Shown here: positions 21,129-30,158 of the stretch, in pieces
Numbering within the stretch: position 1 is the stretch's first letter
Layout: each line of letters begins with the position of its first letter
DNA from: Rahnella sp. AA
Lineage (GTDB): Bacteria; Pseudomonadota; Gammaproteobacteria; Enterobacterales; Enterobacteriaceae
Direction: 5' to 3'
Length of the DNA: 64,000 nt
Assembly (NCBI RefSeq): GCF_002834385.1
Contig: NZ_PITQ01000001.1
Span: 868,001-932,000, forward strand
The notes under the pieces: generated by a model
Databases searched by the model: none
What the model was told of the DNA's origin: nothing
What the model saw: only the letters and a program-made list of their open reading frames with translations
Program-made: the position numbers and the translations under genes

Positions 21129-23678
21129 TTAGCGAACAGGGGAAACGTCTTGTTTTTTCGGGGTAAAGCGTAAGAGGCGGTTTGCGTTAGTGACAACAGT
21201 AATGGAAGACAGCGCCATGGCGGCACCCGCGACAACCGGGCTGAGCAAGGTGCCGGTGAGCGGGTACAGTACGCCTGCGGCAACCGGAATACCGATAACG
21301 TTATAGACAAACGCGCCCAGCAGGTTCTGTTTCATATTGCGCAGCGTGGCCTGCGACATCGCCAGTGCATCGGCAACGCCGTTCAGGCTTGGCCGCATCA
21401 ACGTGATGGCCGCCGTTTCAATCGCCACATCGCTGCCGCCGCCCATCGCAATCCCGACGTCCGCCTGTGCCAGTGCGGGCGCATCGTTAATGCCATCGCC
21501 AATCATCGCGACCTGCTGGCCATTTGCTTGCAACGCTTTAATCGCCTCGGCTTTTCCTTCAGGACGCACACCGGCAATCACCGTATCGATGCCTGCCTGC
21601 GCGGCAATGGCCTGCGCTGTACGTTGATTATCACCGGTCAGCATCACCAGCTGATAACCCAGCTGATGCAGGCGTTGCAGTGCGGCAACGCTGTCACTGC
21701 GCAGCGGATCCCGCAGGGCGAACAGCGCAGCAATTTCACCGTCTGCCGCCAGGAGCACTGGCGTTGCACCTTGTTCAGACATCGCTTCCAGCAGTGCAAC
21801 GGCCTGCTGCGTATCGACACCGTTTTCCAGCATCAGTGCCTGATTTCCCAGCAACAGCGTTTTGCCTTCTGCCTCACCGCGCAGGCCCAGCCCGCCCAGC
21901 GTGCGGAAATTCTGCACGTCAGGAATAATCAGACCTTCTGCTTTATCCACAATCGCCTGTGCAAGCGGGTGATGCGAGCCCTGTTCCAGCGCGGCGGCAA
22001 AGCGCAGTGCCTGCTGTTCACTGGTGCCGCCGAAGGTATAGATATCTGTAACTTTCGGCTGGCCTTCCGTCAGCGTCCCGGTTTTATCGAATACCAGCGT
22101 GGAGAGCGTACTGGCTTTTTGCAAGGCATCGGCATCACGAACCAGCACCCCAAACTCAGCGGCGCGGCCGACACCTGCGGTAATCGACATCGGCGTCGCG
22201 AGCCCCAGCGCGCAAGGGCAGGCGATGATCAGCACCGTGGTGACGATCACCAGCGTGTACATCAGCTGTGGCTGCGGGCCGAAGAAATACCAGATTGCAC
22301 CGCTAAACAGGGCAATCAGCACCACAGCGGGCACGAAGACGGACGAGATTTTATCCGCCAGTTTGCCGATTTCCGGTTTGCTGCTTTGCGCTTCCCGCAC
22401 CAGTTTGATGATGCGCGAAAGTGTGGTCTGGCTGCCAATCGCATCCGCGCGGAACAGTACGCTGCCGTCTTTAACCAGCGTACCGGCATGCACTTTTTCA
22501 CCCTGAGATTTTTGCTGCGGGATCGGTTCGCCGGTCAGCATCGCTTCATCCATCCAGGCTTCGCCGCTCTGGATTTCGCCGTCAACCGGTACGCGATCGC
22601 CGGTGGTCAGGCGCAGCGTCATACCCTGTTGGACATCGGCCAGCGGCAGCGTTTTTTCGCCTTCCGGGGTCACCACACGCGCCGTCGGCGGCGTGAGATC
22701 CAGCAGGCGTTCCAGAGCCTGTGATGAGCGCTGACGCCCGCGTTGTTCCAGCGCATGGCCAAGATTAATCAGGCCGATGATCATCACGCTGGCTTCGTAA
22801 TAAAGATGCCGCGCCTGCATCGGAAAGGCATCCGGCCACAGGCTGACGGAAATGGAAAATATCCACGCCGCACCGGTGCCCAGTGATACCAGCGTGTCCA
22901 TATTGGCACTGCCGTGCATCAGGTTTTTCCACGCGCTGCGGTAGAAATGGCCGCCCGCGACAATCATGATCAGCAGCGTCAGCAGGCCGACAATCAGCCA
23001 GCCCGTCTGATTACTGGCGGTCACCATCATCTCGCCGCCCAGCAATCCCCACAGCATCAGCGGGATACCCGCCGCCAGGCCGACAGCCGCCTGCCAGCTG
23101 AAACGGATCATGCTGCTGCGCGCCGTTTGCTGCTGGCGCTCGCGGCGCTTGGTTTCATCAATAATAATTTCAGCACCGTAACCCGCACGTTCAACCGCCG
23201 CGATCAGGGCATTCTGGTCAGCATCACCGCTGACCAGCGCACTGCGCTCTGCCAGATTGACCCGTGCGCGTTCGACGCCGTTCACGCCTTCCAGCGCCCG
23301 CTGCACTTTACTGACACAGCTGGCGCAGCTCATCCCGCTGAGCAGCAACTGAACACTGTCGGTTGAGGATGGCGTTTGCAGAACGTGATTTTCAGCCGGA
23401 ACAGGTGACGCGGCCGCTGACAGGGGTTCCGGCAAAACACTCGCCTTATCGGTCAGCGGCTCAGATTTTGGGGATGTATCTCCCAACACCTGTGCTTCAT
23501 AACCGGCATTGGTAACAGCGTCGATCAGGCTCTGGCTGCTGGCATCGCCTTTAACGATGGCTTTATCCAGAGAAACTTCAACAGCGGTTGTGCCCTCTAC
23601 GGCTTCCAGCGCTTTACGCGTTGAAGCGACGCAGTGCCCGCAGGACAAGCCTTGCAGAGATAATACGGTAGTCGTCAT
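21129..23678 (-). CDS. copA: CopA, Cu(I)-exporting P1B-type ATPase
   Basis: Inner-membrane pump that expels Cu(I) from cytoplasm to periplasm. From ATG 23678 ([16 protein letters not shown]) it has 849 residues; E. coli CopA has 834. Two N-terminal metal-binding domains are seen (GLSCGHC at 10-16, GMSCASC near 125), then eight predicted membrane helices with the ion-site motif CPC ([13 protein letters not shown]). The phosphorylation motif is DKTGTLTEG, with [15 protein letters not shown] and [13 protein letters not shown] CueR-type promoter lies upstream. Codons 70-71 hold a slippery site that would release a short CopZ-like domain. The open frame extends to 23759 but over the promoter. Confidence 0.96.
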   Translation of the reverse strand: MTTTVLSLQGLSCGHCVASTRKALEAVEGTTAVEVSLDKAIVKGDASSQSLIDAVTNAGYEAQVLGDTSPKSEPLTDKASVLPEPLSAAASPVPAENHVLQTPSSTDSVQLLLSGMSCASCVSKVQRALEGVNGVERARVNLAERSALVSGDADQNALIAAVERAGYGAEIIIDETKRRERQQQTARSSMIRFSWQAAVGLAAGIPLMLWGLLGGEMMVTASNQTGWLIVGLLTLLIMIVAGGHFYRSAWKNLMHGSANMDTLVSLGTGAAWIFSISVSLWPDAFPMQARHLYYEASVMIIGLINLGHALEQRGRQRSSQALERLLDLTPPTARVVTPEGEKTLPLADVQQGMTLRLTTGDRVPVDGEIQSGEAWMDEAMLTGEPIPQQKSQGEKVHAGTLVKDGSVLFRADAIGSQTTLSRIIKLVREAQSSKPEIGKLADKISSVFVPAVVLIALFSGAIWYFFGPQPQLMYTLVIVTTVLIIACPCALGLATPMSITAGVGRAAEFGVLVRDADALQKASTLSTLVFDKTGTLTEGQPKVTDIYTFGGTSEQQALRFAAALEQGSHHPLAQAIVDKAEGLIIPDVQNFRTLGGLGLRGEAEGKTLLLGNQALMLENGVDTQQAVALLEAMSEQGATPVLLAADGEIAALFALRDPLRSDSVAALQRLHQLGYQLVMLTGDNQRTAQAIAAQAGIDTVIAGVRPEGKAEAIKALQANGQQVAMIGDGINDAPALAQADVGIAMGGGSDVAIETAAITLMRPSLNGVADALAMSQATLRNMKQNLLGAFVYNVIGIPVAAGVLYPLTGTLLSPVVAGAAMALSSITVVTNANRLLRFTPKKQDVSPVR
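23461..23472 (-). promoter_or_regulatory. copA programmed -1 frameshift site (CopA(Z)-like product)
   Basis: On the coding strand the heptamer C-CCA-AAA (23472-23466) covers codons Pro70 and Lys71, just after the first metal-binding domain. A -1 slip reads ATC and then TGA at 23463-23461, giving a 72-residue single-domain protein. E. coli copA uses a similar CCCAAA site at about codons 68-70 to make the chaperone CopA(Z). Confidence 0.75.
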
Positions 23679-23713
23679 GGTGGTTTTCCTCAGGTTAACT
23701 TTACACATGACAA

Positions 23714-23744
23714 AGGATAAACCTTCCAGCAAGGGGAAGGTCAA
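23714..23744 (-). promoter_or_regulatory. copA promoter with CueR operator
   Basis: On the minus strand: -35 TTGACC (23744-23739), a 19-bp spacer, -10 TATCCT (23719-23714). The over-long spacer is typical of MerR-family promoters. The operator is the palindrome ACCTTCC-N7-GGAAGGT at 23721-23741. It appears nearly identical to the E. coli copA promoter. Confidence 0.92.
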
Positions 23745-23827
23745 GCACCGGTTTGACACGAATCAAACCTTTTTCAGTTTTTGTCTGTTTACAATTTATT
23801 TAGAAATATTCCCTGATATTGTCTTAT

Positions 23828-23851
23828 CGTTATGCGTCCGGATATATAACG
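23828..23851 (+). promoter_or_regulatory. ModE-like operator upstream of the molybdate/tungstate-type binding protein
   Basis: CGTTATGC, eight bases, then ATATAACG: an inverted repeat with the 8-8-8 layout of the E. coli modA operator as I recall it (CGTTATAT-N8-ACATAACG). It lies 49 bases upstream of the binding-protein start. ModE binding is inferred from this match and from the family of the downstream genes. Confidence 0.6.
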
Positions 23852-23900
23852 AAAACAGTGATAACGGTAAGTAATAATCTAAAATAGGGTGACCATTACA

Positions 23901-24833
23901 ATGGCAAAAATGCAAAAAACCTGGTTTCCGGCGACGTTGCTGGTAGCGGGACTGGCAGTTGCACAGATTTCACAGGCAGCGGATGATTTCCGTGTCACCT
24001 ACGCCGGTTCGATGGGCGTGGTGATGGATAAATATCTGGGGCCGGATTTCGCGAAAGAAAAGAAAGTGAATTATCAGGGCCAGGGGCAGGGCGCGTATGG
24101 CATGGCAAATTTACTGGCATCCAAAAAAGTGGTGGCAGACGTCTTTGTTTCCATCACGCCGGGGCCGGTTGAAATTCTGCAAAAAGCCGGCATGGCCGGG
24201 CAGGCGATCCCGGTGGCCAGCACCAGCATGGTCATTGCTTATAATCCGAAAGGAAAATATGCCGAAAAATTTGCCGCGATAAAAGAAGGTAAAGCGGGCG
24301 CTGAGCCGTGGTGGAAAGTGCTGCAAACCCCGGGGTTACAGTTCGGCCGTACCGACCCGGTCAGCGATCCTCAGGGACAGAACATAATTTTCACCATGAT
24401 GCTGGCTGAAAATTACTACAAACAGCCGGGGCTGGAAAAAGCCGTGCTGGGCGATGTGCAGAATCCTAAGCAGATTTCGGGCGAAGGCGGTCTTCTGACC
24501 CGTCTGGAAGCCGGTCAGGTTGATGCCGCGTCGGGCTACGAAAGCGCCACAATTTCCGCCCACCTGCCGTACATCAAACTGCCGGATGAAATTAACCTGA
24601 GCAATCCGCAGATGTCGAAAGACTGGTACAGCAAGGTGACTTTCAACGTGAAAGATTCCACCGGCAAAGAGAAAACGCTGAGCACCCAGCCGCTGGTCTT
24701 CTATGCGGTGGTCCTGAACAACGCGCCGCATCCTGAACTGGCGAAAGAATTTATCAGCTATATGCAAAGCGCCAAAGGTCAGAAGCTGTTTGAACAAAAC
24801 GGCTATGACAAACCGAAGGGCGGAAACCTTTAA
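23901..24833 (+). CDS. Periplasmic binding protein, WtpA-like (molybdate/tungstate type)
   Basis: ABC-transporter substrate-binding protein of 310 residues. An N-terminal signal peptide (MAKMQKTWFPATLLVAGLA..., likely cleaved after QISQA) precedes a mature part starting ADDFRVTYAGSMGVVMDKY. Features of the ModA/WtpA oxyanion-binding family are YAGSM, the ADVFVSI segment, FGRTDPVSDPQGQN, and GQVDAASGYESATIS. Start 23901 is preferred because TAGGGTGA lies about ten bases upstream; GTG 23889 is the alternative. It overlaps a permease gene, and no ATPase gene is present here. A ModE-like box lies upstream. The ligand is inferred: molybdate or tungstate most likely. Confidence 0.8.
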   Translation: MAKMQKTWFPATLLVAGLAVAQISQAADDFRVTYAGSMGVVMDKYLGPDFAKEKKVNYQGQGQGAYGMANLLASKKVVADVFVSITPGPVEILQKAGMAGQAIPVASTSMVIAYNPKGKYAEKFAAIKEGKAGAEPWWKVLQTPGLQFGRTDPVSDPQGQNIIFTMMLAENYYKQPGLEKAVLGDVQNPKQISGEGGLLTRLEAGQVDAASGYESATISAHLPYIKLPDEINLSNPQMSKDWYSKVTFNVKDSTGKEKTLSTQPLVFYAVVLNNAPHPELAKEFISYMQSAKGQKLFEQNGYDKPKGGNL

Positions 24834-25590
24834 GTTGCGCGCGTCAGGACTGGCCGTTCCCGCACTGGTGCTGCTGATGGTGCCATTTGCTACGCTGCTT
24901 TTTCTGACGCCGTGGTCAGATTTTCACCTGGCCTATGGCGACAGCCACGCGGTGGCGGTTTCGCTTGGATTCAGTCTGGTATCGGTTGGCCTGATCATTT
25001 TGCTTGGGCTGCCGGTCGCCTTCTGGCTGGCGAAAACGTCGTCACGCTGGCGTACGTTAGTGGAAGTGCTGGTGCTGATCCCGTTGCTGACACCTCCGCT
25101 GGCGATGGGGATTTTGCTGGTGTCGGTTTACGGGCCTTACGGCTCGGTGGGTGAAACGCTTTCTGCTATCGGTATGACGCTCAATAACAATGCGCCCGCG
25201 TTTGTGCTGGCGCAGATTTATGGCGCGTTACCTTATTTCATTCTCTCGGCACGTGGTGCGCTGGAAGCGGTGCCGCGTGATGTCGAAGAGGCTGCGCAGA
25301 CGCTGGGCGCAAGGCCCTTTCAGGTGCTTCTCCGGCTCACGTTGCCGCTGGCTTCGCGTGGAATTGCTGCCGGAATTGCCATCGCGTGGGTGCGGGCGAT
25401 TGGTGAATTCGGCATTGTCATGGTGTTCTGTTATTTCCCGCAGGGTATTCCGGTCAAAATGTTTATTAACCTGCAAAACGACGGCGTGACGTCGGTGTAT
25501 TCGCTGCTGTGGATCCTGCTTATCGTCACGTTACCTTTGCCCATGTGGCTGCTGATGCGCACCAAAAAACAGACCGTGCATTACAGTTGA
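24805..25590 (+). CDS. ABC transporter permease, ModB/WtpB-like
   Basis: Inner-membrane permease of the binding-protein-dependent type, about 261 residues, with six predicted spans. The EAA loop that docks the ATPase is clear: EAVPRDVEEAAQTLGA, followed by a downstream LTLPLA. ATG 24805 overlaps the end of the binding-protein gene by 29 bases; a TTG at 24835, just past that stop, is an alternative start. The binding protein and this gene form a pair, but the third partner, an ATPase such as ModC or WtpC, is not encoded in the window. cueR starts 71 bases downstream. The oxyanion specificity is inferred from the partner. Confidence 0.82.
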   Translation: MTNRRAETFKLRASGLAVPALVLLMVPFATLLFLTPWSDFHLAYGDSHAVAVSLGFSLVSVGLIILLGLPVAFWLAKTSSRWRTLVEVLVLIPLLTPPLAMGILLVSVYGPYGSVGETLSAIGMTLNNNAPAFVLAQIYGALPYFILSARGALEAVPRDVEEAAQTLGARPFQVLLRLTLPLASRGIAAGIAIAWVRAIGEFGIVMVFCYFPQGIPVKMFINLQNDGVTSVYSLLWILLIVTLPLPMWLLMRTKKQTVHYS

Positions 25591-25661
25591 GGATTTTCGT
25601 AAAACAGTAAACGCGTATACTGTTCAGATAAAGTGCAAAAACAGGGCGACGCGGAGGCGAA

Positions 25662-26063
25662 ATGAATATCAGTGATGTGGCAAAAAAAACCGGGCTGACC
25701 AGCAAGGCGATTCGTTTTTACGAAGAGAAAGGGCTGGTGACGGCACCGGCGCGCAGCGAGAACGGATACCGCAGCTATGCACAAAAACATATCGAAGAAC
25801 TGACGTTGCTTCGTCAGGCGCGGCAGGTGGGATTTACGCTGGAAGAGTGTCAGGAGTTAGTGGCGTTATTCCATAATCCGGATCGCCACAGCGCAGATGT
25901 GAAAGCACGCACTTTAGAAAAGGCCGCCGAAATTGAGCGGCACATTGAAGAACTTCAGCTGATGCGCCAGCGCCTGCTGACGCTGGCGGAATCCTGCCCC
26001 GGCGATGACGGCGCAGACTGCCCGATAATCGATAATCTTTCTGGCTGTTGCCACAAACACTAA
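25662..26063 (+). CDS. cueR: CueR, copper-responsive MerR-family activator
   Basis: Cytoplasmic Cu(I)/Ag(I)/Au(I) sensor that activates copA (and cueO elsewhere) by untwisting a 19-bp-spaced promoter. The 133-residue product is very close to E. coli CueR (135). The N-terminal winged HTH ([20 protein letters not shown]), the dimerisation helix, and the metal-binding loop with Cys112 and Cys120 (CPGDDGADC) are all present, as is the C-terminal CCHKH. A good SD (GGAGG) precedes ATG. Its target, the copA operator, lies about 1.9 kb away, with the binding-protein/permease pair between; E. coli carries ybaST in that gap. Confidence 0.96.
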   Translation: MNISDVAKKTGLTSKAIRFYEEKGLVTAPARSENGYRSYAQKHIEELTLLRQARQVGFTLEECQELVALFHNPDRHSADVKARTLEKAAEIERHIEELQLMRQRLLTLAESCPGDDGADCPIIDNLSGCCHKH

Positions 26064-26072
26064 CGTCAGGCG

Positions 26073-26528
26073 TTACTGCGCAGGACGTTCTACGCGCAGC
26101 GTCGCGCCCTCGACACCCGTAATCACCACTTTATCACCGACTTCCAGCGGCGAAGCGCATGACGCCCGCCAGCTGCTGTCGCCGATTTGCACCCGCGTGT
26201 ACTGATTTTTCAGCGGTTCCAGTACGGTGGCGTAAGTACCTACTAACTGCTGTCCGCGCTGGTTCAGCGCCGAATTACCGCTGGTTTTGTCCGTGCGCTG
26301 ATTCAGCCATTTCCACCACAGCCAGGCGGCGATAATGGTCAGAAGGGCAAACGCCACGCCCTGCCATTCCCACGGCAGCGGCAAAATCCACGTCACCAGC
26401 CCGACCAGCGCCGCCGCTACGCCACTCCACAGTAAGTAACCACTTGCTCCCACCAGCTCTGCCGCCAGCAACAGACCGCCCAAAGACAGCCAGAACACAT
26501 GCGGACTTGCCATGAAATCGCGAAGCAT
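26073..26528 (-). CDS. ybbJ: YbbJ, NfeD-like membrane protein
   Basis: NfeD-family protein of 151 residues, a partner of the stomatin-like QmcA. It shows a hydrophobic N-terminal half with three or four spans (FWLSLGGLLLAAELVGASG, YLLWSGVAAALVGLV, WQGVAFALLTIIAAWLWW) and a C-terminal OB-fold domain (NQRGQQLVGTYATVLEPL, then RVQIGDSSWRASC). ATG 26528 overlaps the qmcA stop by one base (TAATG), so the pair is translationally coupled; an internal ATG six codons in is another possible start. The role in membrane-domain organisation is inferred from the family. Confidence 0.9.
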   Translation of the reverse strand: MLRDFMASPHVFWLSLGGLLLAAELVGASGYLLWSGVAAALVGLVTWILPLPWEWQGVAFALLTIIAAWLWWKWLNQRTDKTSGNSALNQRGQQLVGTYATVLEPLKNQYTRVQIGDSSWRASCASPLEVGDKVVITGVEGATLRVERPAQ

Positions 26529-27448
26529 TATTTGCCGCCTTTGGTTTCTTTCAGCAGCTCAGCAATCCCGCCAATTGAGCCCATCAGGCTGGTGGCATCC
26601 AGCGGCATCATGATGACTTTGCTGTTGTTCGCCGAGCCGATTTTGGTCAGCGCATCGGTATATTTCTGTGCCACAAAGTAGTTAATGGCCTGAACATCCC
26701 CGGCAGCAATCGCTTCAGAGACCATTTTGGTAGCCTGTGCTTCCGCTTCTGCCGCACGTTCGCGGGCTTCAGCTTGCAGGAACGCCGACTGACGCTCACC
26801 TTCGGCTTTAAGGATTTGCGACTGTTTTTCACCTTCCGCACGCAGGATGGCGGACTGACGAACGCCTTCGGCTTCGAGAATGTCGGCACGTTTTGTACGT
26901 TCCGCTTTCATCTGCGCGTTCATCGCAGAAATCAGTTCAGCCGGTGGACGCACATCGCGAATTTCGATACGCGTAATTTTTACGCCCCACGGATTGGTGG
27001 CTTCATCAACGATATGCAGCAAACGTGCGTTGATGTTGTCGCGTTGTGACAGCATTTCGTCGAGCTCCATCGAGCCCAGCACGGTGCGGAAGTTGGTCAT
27101 GGTCAGGTTCACGATCGCCTGCTCCAGATTGCTGACTTCATAGGCGGCACGCGCCGGGTCAATAACCTGAATAAAGCAAACGGCGTCGATGGCGACATTG
27201 GCGTTATCGCGGGAAATCACTTCCTGAGAAGGGATATCCAGAACCTGTTCCATCATATTGATTTTGCGTCCAATGCGGTCAACAAAGGGCACAACCAGGT
27301 TCAACCCCGGCATCAGGGTTTTGGTATAACGGCCAAAGCGCTCGACGGTCCACTGGTAGCCCTGTGGCACGATTTTGATCCCGGCGTAAACCACCAGCAG
27401 CGCCAGTAAGATCAGAATAAGGATAGGAATGGGAATGAGGTCAAACAT
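26528..27448 (-). CDS. qmcA: QmcA (YbbK), stomatin/prohibitin-family membrane protein
   Basis: SPFH-domain protein anchored by one N-terminal membrane span ([19 protein letters not shown]), 306 residues from ATG 27448, near E. coli QmcA (305). The SPFH domain runs from [11 protein letters not shown]-like sequence ([18 protein letters not shown]) to [11 protein letters not shown]. The coiled segment has repeated units [30 protein letters not shown]. The open frame extends 25 codons further, without family residues. QmcA over-production suppresses ftsH/htpX defects in E. coli, suggesting a role in membrane quality control. Coupled to ybbJ. Confidence 0.94.
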   Translation of the reverse strand: MFDLIPIPILILILLALLVVYAGIKIVPQGYQWTVERFGRYTKTLMPGLNLVVPFVDRIGRKINMMEQVLDIPSQEVISRDNANVAIDAVCFIQVIDPARAAYEVSNLEQAIVNLTMTNFRTVLGSMELDEMLSQRDNINARLLHIVDEATNPWGVKITRIEIRDVRPPAELISAMNAQMKAERTKRADILEAEGVRQSAILRAEGEKQSQILKAEGERQSAFLQAEARERAAEAEAQATKMVSEAIAAGDVQAINYFVAQKYTDALTKIGSANNSKVIMMPLDATSLMGSIGGIAELLKETKGGK

Positions 27449-27621
27449 AGTATGAAACTCCTGTAAAACGGTGTCCTGAATATTCCGGGGGAATATTCGA
27501 GTAAAAACATGTCCCTGGCGCACTCACCGAAAGTCAGGTGCGTGCGCAATTGTCGCACAAATAACTAACGCGTCGTATTAATAAAGGATAGTTCAGGGGA
27601 TAAAAGGCAGGGAAAAAGGCG

Positions 27622-27665
27622 AAAAAAAACGCACGTCAGGAAGGGGGGAAGTGCCCGACGTGCGT
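27622..27665 (-). terminator. Terminator after cnoX
   Basis: On the minus strand a 9-bp stem (ACGCACGTC / GACGTGCGT, 27657-27665 with 27629-27637) is followed by a run of eight T. The loop is long (19 bases) and C-rich. Confidence 0.75.
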
Positions 27666-27684
27666 AAGAAATTTTTAGCGTGAA

Positions 27685-28542
27685 TCAGTACAGCAGGGAA
27701 TATAACTGGCGACGATATTTAGCCGCCAGCGCGTCGCCGGTGCCGAGTGCCGCCATGATGTCCATCAGCGTTTTGCGCGCAGCGCCGTTAGCCGCACCTA
27801 AATCTTTTTTCAGCGGAGCCATCAGCAGTTCCAACGCTTCTTCGTTACGCCCGACCTGATGCAGCTGCAGACTCAGTTTGACCACCAGCTCGGCGTTCTC
27901 AGGATCCTGCTGTAATTCCTGTTGTAACAGCTGAATTTCAGGGGTGTCAGCCGCCTGTTTCAGCAGTTCAATCTGCGCAATCAGCCCCTGATAACGGGAA
28001 TCTTTATCCTGCAACGGAATGGTCGCCAGCACGGCTTCCGCGTCGTCGGAGCGGTTGAGATGGATCTGGGTTTCTGCCAGCAACAAACCGATATCACTGC
28101 GGTAATTGCTCAGCTGCCACGCGTCTTTCAGCAGTGGTAAAGCTTCAGCTGCGTTACCTGCCTGCAACAGTTCCTGTGCCTGAGCGAGTTTCAGCTCTTC
28201 TTCTTTTGGCAGAACTTTTTGCAGCAGCTCGCGGATCACTTCTTCCGGCTGCGGGCCCTGGAAACCATCGACCGGCTGACCGTCTTTAAACAGGTAAACC
28301 GCCGGGATAGAGCGCAGACCAAATTGCTGGGCAATCATCTGCTCGGCATCGCAGTCCACTTTCGCCAGAACCAGCTGACCGGCATATTCCGCCGCCAGTT
28401 TGTCGAGGATCGGCCCCAGTTGCAGGCAATGCTGGCTGCGCTCAGACCAGAAGTAGAACATCACCGGCACCGACATGGATTGTTCCAGCGTCTGGTGCAG
28501 GTTGGTTTCGTTGATATCGATAACAGTAGGTTGTGCAAGCAT
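27685..28542 (-). CDS. cnoX: CnoX (YbbN), thioredoxin-fold chaperedoxin
   Basis: Holdase and redox partner of GroEL/GroES that protects proteins under bleach stress. It has 285 residues: an N-terminal thioredoxin domain (1-115) and a C-terminal TPR region. The usual CXXC site reads SQHC (36-39), as in E. coli CnoX, so it has a single cysteine at the active-site position and is not an oxidoreductase of the normal type. The cis-proline stretch [11 protein letters not shown] is present. It lies downstream of ybbO on the same strand (95-base gap) with a good terminator after it. E. coli fetAB, which flanks this site, is absent. Confidence 0.93.
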   Translation of the reverse strand: MLAQPTVIDINETNLHQTLEQSMSVPVMFYFWSERSQHCLQLGPILDKLAAEYAGQLVLAKVDCDAEQMIAQQFGLRSIPAVYLFKDGQPVDGFQGPQPEEVIRELLQKVLPKEEELKLAQAQELLQAGNAAEALPLLKDAWQLSNYRSDIGLLLAETQIHLNRSDDAEAVLATIPLQDKDSRYQGLIAQIELLKQAADTPEIQLLQQELQQDPENAELVVKLSLQLHQVGRNEEALELLMAPLKKDLGAANGAARKTLMDIMAALGTGDALAAKYRRQLYSLLY

Positions 28543-28637
28543 GGATCAGTTCTCTCTGCTTAAGGCTCAAAATCATTTAACGCTTTAAATATCAAATGGG
28601 GGCAGCTTTTACGGCTTCAACCCCCGGCACCTTTTAC

Positions 28638-29414
28638 TTAGCTGTTTCCGCGCAATATTTTGTCCAGCAAACGCGAAGGTAAAAGGCGTTTGAGCACGGT
28701 GAGCGCATGGGCGACCAGCGTGACCGGATACCGCAACCGTGCGCGAGGGCTTTCTAAAGCATGGTGCAGTTTTGGCAAAACGGCTTCCGGCGTCAGCGTA
28801 AAACGCCGCGCGATCCCCGGGTTTTCAACCGGCCGGTCAGCCTGTGACTGGTTTACGTTGGCGGTGAAATTGCTGCTCAGCGGGCCGGGTTCAATCAGGC
28901 TCACCTGAATTCCCGTGCCATGTAGCTCCATACGCAAAGTATCGGACCAGGCTTCCAGTGCATATTTACTTGCAGCATAAACGCCACGGCGTGGGGTGGT
29001 GATCAGCCCCATGACAGAGCTGGTCTGGATAATCCGGCCTTCCCCGTGGGGCAGCATGGCAGGTAACAGCAGCTGGGTGAGCTGATGTGTACCAAATAAA
29101 TTGGTAGAGAACTGACGCTCGAACTGCTCTCGGCTGATGGTATCCAGCGGGCCATAAACGCCGTAACCGGCATTGTTAAACAGGCCGTAAAGACGGTTGC
29201 CCGTCAGCGCGATAACCTGCGCTGCGGCGAGTTCCACACTGTGTCTGTCATCAAGATCGAGCGCAATGGTCTCAAAACCGAGTTGCTGGAGCGTGTCGAT
29301 ATCGGCGCTTTTACGGCAGGCAGCCAGTACCCGATAACCCCGGGTGCGCAAATCCTGTGCGGAAACCAGTCCGATACCGCTGGAGCAACCGGTAATTAAT
29401 ACTGCTTTTTGCAT
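28638..29414 (-). CDS. ybbO: YbbO, short-chain dehydrogenase/reductase
   Basis: Classical SDR of 258 residues. The NADP-binding TGCSSGIG (residues 8-15) and the NNAGYGVYGP motif are clear, as is the catalytic triad Ser (QTSSVMG), Tyr and Lys (YAASKYALE). E. coli YbbO reduces aldehydes with NADPH; the same is inferred here. It is just downstream of tesA on the minus strand (111-base gap), which fits a role with released fatty acids or aldehydes but does not prove it. Confidence 0.9.
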   Translation of the reverse strand: MQKAVLITGCSSGIGLVSAQDLRTRGYRVLAACRKSADIDTLQQLGFETIALDLDDRHSVELAAAQVIALTGNRLYGLFNNAGYGVYGPLDTISREQFERQFSTNLFGTHQLTQLLLPAMLPHGEGRIIQTSSVMGLITTPRRGVYAASKYALEAWSDTLRMELHGTGIQVSLIEPGPLSSNFTANVNQSQADRPVENPGIARRFTLTPEAVLPKLHHALESPRARLRYPVTLVAHALTVLKRLLPSRLLDKILRGNS

Positions 29415-29525
29415 AACTTTACCTGTGAGGTGTCCCTATTTTTTATGGCTGTGATTTACTAGGGAGTCGGGTGAAAAAGGTAACGTCTTGGTTTTAATCA
29501 CGTCACGGTATTATTTATTGTAACC

Positions 29526-30158
29526 CTACTGCGTCACCAGTGGCGCGAGTTTGTCGGCCATCCAGCTGGCAATAAACGATTGTGCTGCCAGCGCCGGGTG
29601 CAGACCGTCATCCTGCATCCACTCCGGCTTAGCGGCGACCTGTTCCATAAAGAACGGGACCAGCGGAACGTTTTCCTGCTTTGCCAGCGCCGGATAGATC
29701 GCGTAAAACGCATCGCCATAACGGCGGCCGTAGTTGGGTGGCAGGCGGATTTGCATCAGCAGCGGTTCGGCGTTGGCCTGTTTTACCTGACTGATAATCT
29801 GAGTCAGCGTTTGTGAAATGTTTTGTGGCGGGAAGCCCCGCAATCCGTCATTCGCGCCCAGTTCAATCAGCACCCAGCGCGGATGATGTTGTTGCAGTAA
29901 CGCCGGCAAACGGGCCAGCCCTTGCTCGGCGGTATCTCCGCTGATGCTGGCGTTAATAATAGTGGGTTTATCCCCTTCTTTTTGCCACTTGTTATTGAGC
30001 AACGACGGCCATGATTCGGCCACCGGAAGGCGATAGACGGCGCTCAGACTGTCGCCAATAATCAGTAAGTTATCAGCAGCTACGGCGCGAAAACTCAGCA
30101 ATCCCAACAACATAAGGAAGGGGAGATGCCAGCGGAAAACGTTCTTGAAGTTCATCAT
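29526..30158 (-). CDS. tesA: TesA, periplasmic acyl-CoA thioesterase I / lysophospholipase L1
   Basis: SGNH-fold hydrolase exported to the periplasm. From ATG 30158 (MMNFKNVFRWHLPF) it has 210 residues with a signal peptide ending near FRAVA-ADN. Catalytic blocks are GDSLS (Ser37, about Ser10 of the mature protein), the oxyanion-hole Gly in SISGD, GANDGL, and DGLHP with the Asp/His pair. The residue after GDSLSA is Val, where E. coli has Gly. The 5' end overlaps the divergent ybbA start by 33 bp, as in E. coli. The frame stays open to 30563 but that part is ybbA antisense. Confidence 0.93.
   Translation of the reverse strand: MMNFKNVFRWHLPFLMLLGLLSFRAVAADNLLIIGDSLSAVYRLPVAESWPSLLNNKWQKEGDKPTIINASISGDTAEQGLARLPALLQQHHPRWVLIELGANDGLRGFPPQNISQTLTQIISQVKQANAEPLLMQIRLPPNYGRRYGDAFYAIYPALAKQENVPLVPFFMEQVAAKPEWMQDDGLHPALAAQSFIASWMADKLAPLVTQ

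Noticed and set aside
21528-22724. A 398-codon open frame antisense to copA
   Set aside because: Same reasoning: composition is typical of an antisense shadow (Arg/Gln/His-rich), and copA is certain on the other strand.
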